Below are positions 5,856 to 7,717 of a stretch of 7,717 nucleotides of DNA, in pieces. The DNA comes from Clostridiaceae bacterium. GTDB taxonomy: Bacteria; Bacillota; Clostridia; DSM-8532. The position numbers and the translations under genes were made by a program. The DNA lies in NCBI GenBank assembly GCA_025361665.1, contig JANYKF010000213.1, positions 1 to 7,717 of the forward strand, given 5' to 3'. The notes under the pieces were generated by a model. The model did no database searches and had not been told where the DNA came from. It saw only the letters and a list, made by a program, of their open reading frames with translations. The stretch's first letter is position 1, and each line of letters opens with the position of its first letter.

Positions 5856-7298
5856 ATGACGGATGACAAGAAAACCGAATCCAGGAACACATCAGCTCTC
5901 CGCACTTTTCTCGACAACAGGTTCCTGCTGATGTCGCCGACGGCACAGCATCTGTTTGACGAATATGCAAAAGCATCGCCCATCATGGACTTCCACTGTC
6001 ACATCCCGCCGGCCGACATCGCGCTCGATCGCCGTTTCGCCAACATCACGGAGCTCTGGCTCGGGGGCGACCATTACAAATGGCGTGCCATGCGCGGAAA
6101 CGGCGTGGAGGAAAAGTTCATCACCGGCGACGCGCCGGATCGGGAAAAGTTCTGCAAATGGGCGGAAACAATGCCGAAACTCATTGGGAATCCGCTTTAT
6201 CACTGGACTCACCTGGAACTGCAGCGGTATTTTGGCATATACACGGTGCTGGATGCAGATTCGGCGAATGAAATATGGGATGCCTGCAATGCCAGGCTCG
6301 CGGCTCCCAATTTCTCGGCCCGCGGCCTCATCCTGCAATCCAACGTGAAAGTGATCTGCACGACGGACGACCCGACCGATTCGCTGGAGCACCACCTGGA
6401 GCTGGCAAAAGATGCATCATTCCCGGTTCGCGTTCTCCCGACATTCCGTCCGGACAAGGCGCTTTACCTGGAGAGACCCGGCTTCACCGATTGGGTGGCG
6501 AAGCTGGGAACCGCGGCGGGTTGCCCGGTGCGGACACTCGCCGATTTGACAATGGCGCTCTCGCTGCGCATGGACTTTTTTCATGCGGCCGGCTGCCGGC
6601 TTTCCGACCATTCCCTGGAGCCCGTCGTATTCGAGGCGGGCACGGAAACGGACGCAGACAATGCGCTGCGGAAAATGCTTTCCGGGAACAGGCCGGATGC
6701 GCAGGAAATCCGGAGATACCGCACATGGCTGCTGATCTGGCTTGGGCGGCAGTATGCCCGCCTCGGCTGGGCGATGCAGCTGCACCTCCTCGCCCAGCGC
6801 AACAACAACAACGTGATGTACGGGCTCCTTGGCCCGGACACCGGGTTTGACACGATGGCGGATGACGGGGTCGCAGGACCCCTGGCACAGGTAATGGACG
6901 CGATGTCATCGACCGGGGAATTGCCGAAGATGATCCTGTACAGCCTCAACGGCAAGGACCTTGACGCTTTGGCGGCACTGGCCGGCTGTTTCCAGGGCGG
7001 CGGCATACCGGGAAAAATCCAGCTGGGAGCGCCCTGGTGGTTCAATGATCAGCGTGACGGCATGGAACGTCATCTCCGCACACTCGGGAATATGGGTGTC
7101 CTGGGGTGTTTCGTGGGTATGCTGACTGATTCCCGGAGCCTGGTCTCGTACCCGCGCCATGAGTATTTTCGCCGCATCCTCTGCAACCTCATCGGCGGTT
7201 GGGTGGAAGCGGGAGAATTGCCGGATGATCCCGACATGCTCGGAAACATCGTCAAGGACATATGCCACCGAAATGCGGAACAGTATTTCAGCTTTTAA
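5856..7298 (+). CDS. uxaC: glucuronate isomerase (uronate isomerase)
   Basis: Isomerises D-glucuronate to D-fructuronate (and usually D-galacturonate to D-tagaturonate), the first step of hexuronate breakdown. The 480 residues are the normal family length, and the protein belongs to the amidohydrolase (TIM-barrel) superfamily. The strongly conserved opening is present: SPIMDFHCHIPP with metal-type His47 and His49, then RRFANITELWLGGDHYKWRAM, and NPLYHWTHLELQRYFGI. Later blocks also match the family: MQLHLLAQRNNN, the region PWWFNDQRDGMERHL, and LTDSRSLVSYPRHEYFRR. The start is supported by GGGGAGG at 5843-5849, 6 nt upstream. It follows the repeat-containing gap after the LarA homologue, and a homocysteine-synthesis gene begins 44 nt after it. 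Together with the SDR it defines the operon as hexuronate catabolism. No uxuA or aldolase gene is adjacent. Confidence 0.95.
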   Translation: MTDDKKTESRNTSALRTFLDNRFLLMSPTAQHLFDEYAKASPIMDFHCHIPPADIALDRRFANITELWLGGDHYKWRAMRGNGVEEKFITGDAPDREKFCKWAETMPKLIGNPLYHWTHLELQRYFGIYTVLDADSANEIWDACNARLAAPNFSARGLILQSNVKVICTTDDPTDSLEHHLELAKDASFPVRVLPTFRPDKALYLERPGFTDWVAKLGTAAGCPVRTLADLTMALSLRMDFFHAAGCRLSDHSLEPVVFEAGTETDADNALRKMLSGNRPDAQEIRRYRTWLLIWLGRQYARLGWAMQLHLLAQRNNNNVMYGLLGPDTGFDTMADDGVAGPLAQVMDAMSSTGELPKMILYSLNGKDLDALAALAGCFQGGGIPGKIQLGAPWWFNDQRDGMERHLRTLGNMGVLGCFVGMLTDSRSLVSYPRHEYFRRILCNLIGGWVEAGELPDDPDMLGNIVKDICHRNAEQYFSF

Positions 7299-7342
7299 AG
7301 CAGAAAAGAACAGGATTCCAGTTCACGGTTCAAGGAGGCAGC

Positions 7343-7717
7343 ATGGCAAAGACAGTCAGTGAAATCAATGAGAAAATCCGGACCGGAAAGGCCGTCATCC
7401 TGACCGCGGAGGAAATCATCGGCATGGTCAGGGAAAAAGGGATCCCTGAAACGGCGAAAACTGTGGATGTGGTCACCACCGGCACGTTCGGTCCCATGTG
7501 CTCGTCGGGTGCATTCCTCAATTTCGGCCATTCCACTCCCGCTATCCGCATGAACAAGGTCTGGCTCAACGATGTTCCGGCATACGCAGGGGTGGCTGCG
7601 GTGGACGCCTTCATCGGCGCGACCGAAATGTCGGAAACGCTGGGCATGCAATATGGCGGCGCGCATGTCATTGAAGACCTGGTGGCAGGCAAGGACATCG
7701 AGCTGCGGGCGGAAAGC
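7343..7717 (+). CDS. hcyA: HcyA-type L-aspartate semialdehyde sulfurtransferase (DUF39/COG1900), N-terminal part
   Basis: The first 125 residues of a gene running off the right edge. The sequence KTVSEINEKIRTGKAVILTAEE, with VDVVTTGTFGPMCSSGAFLNFGH and KVWLNDVPAYAG further on, is the hallmark N-terminus of the DUF39 family. Family members convert L-aspartate semialdehyde plus a reduced sulfur source directly to homocysteine in methanogens and many anaerobic bacteria, usually with a partner ferredoxin-like protein. Cys53 in GPMCSSG is in the conserved motif expected to take part in sulfur transfer. The start is clear, with AAGGAGG at 7332-7338. Any C-terminal CBS pair and any downstream ferredoxin partner lie outside the window. 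It begins only 44 nt after uxaC and no terminator separates them, so it may share the transcript, but it has no obvious metabolic link to uronates. Confidence 0.87.
   Translation, partial: MAKTVSEINEKIRTGKAVILTAEEIIGMVREKGIPETAKTVDVVTTGTFGPMCSSGAFLNFGHSTPAIRMNKVWLNDVPAYAGVAAVDAFIGATEMSETLGMQYGGAHVIEDLVAGKDIELRAES

Overview
The window reads as a compact sugar-acid operon from an anaerobic bacterium with moderately high GC. Genes are tightly packed on the + strand and nearly all have strong purine-rich Shine-Dalgarno sites (GGGGAGG or AAGGAGG). The anaerobic character is inferred from a LarA-type nickel-pincer racemase/epimerase and from a DUF39/COG1900 homocysteine-synthesis protein, both mostly found in strict anaerobes. 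The phylum cannot be fixed from this sequence. A spirochaete, a Lentisphaerae-like bacterium or a clostridial relative would all fit.

Layout: positions 1-214 hold the N-terminus of a divergently transcribed URO-D-superfamily protein (- strand, runs off the left edge). A short divergent spacer (215-335) with a weak candidate promoter follows. The + strand then carries a GNAT acetyltransferase (336-893), 6-phosphogluconate dehydrogenase gnd (917-2365), a PfkB-fold sugar/sugar-acid kinase (2377-3456), a UxuB/YjmF-type SDR likely to interconvert fructuronate and mannonate (3544-4398), a LarA homologue (4413-5768), glucuronate isomerase uxaC (5856-7298) and the start of an HcyA-type gene (7343 to the right edge). 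The two largest internal gaps, both 87 nt, each begin with or contain a short tandem duplication at the 3' end of the preceding gene.

How the genes may work together: UxaC (glucuronate to fructuronate) and the SDR (fructuronate to D-mannonate) are standard first steps of glucuronate catabolism. The usual next enzymes, mannonate dehydratase UxuA and KDPG aldolase, are absent from this run of genes. In their place are a LarA-family C2 racemase/epimerase, a kinase of an unusual PfkB subgroup, and gnd. Since D-mannonate and D-gluconate are C2 epimers, the five genes can be read in reverse order as one route: glucuronate, fructuronate, mannonate, gluconate (LarA homologue), 6-phosphogluconate (kinase), then ribulose-5-phosphate plus CO2 (Gnd). 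This nickel-dependent bypass of the Entner-Doudoroff branch is an inference from gene content and chemistry, and is the most interesting hypothesis in the window. The conventional alternative is that UxuA and the aldolase are encoded elsewhere and the kinase acts on 2-keto-3-deoxygluconate.
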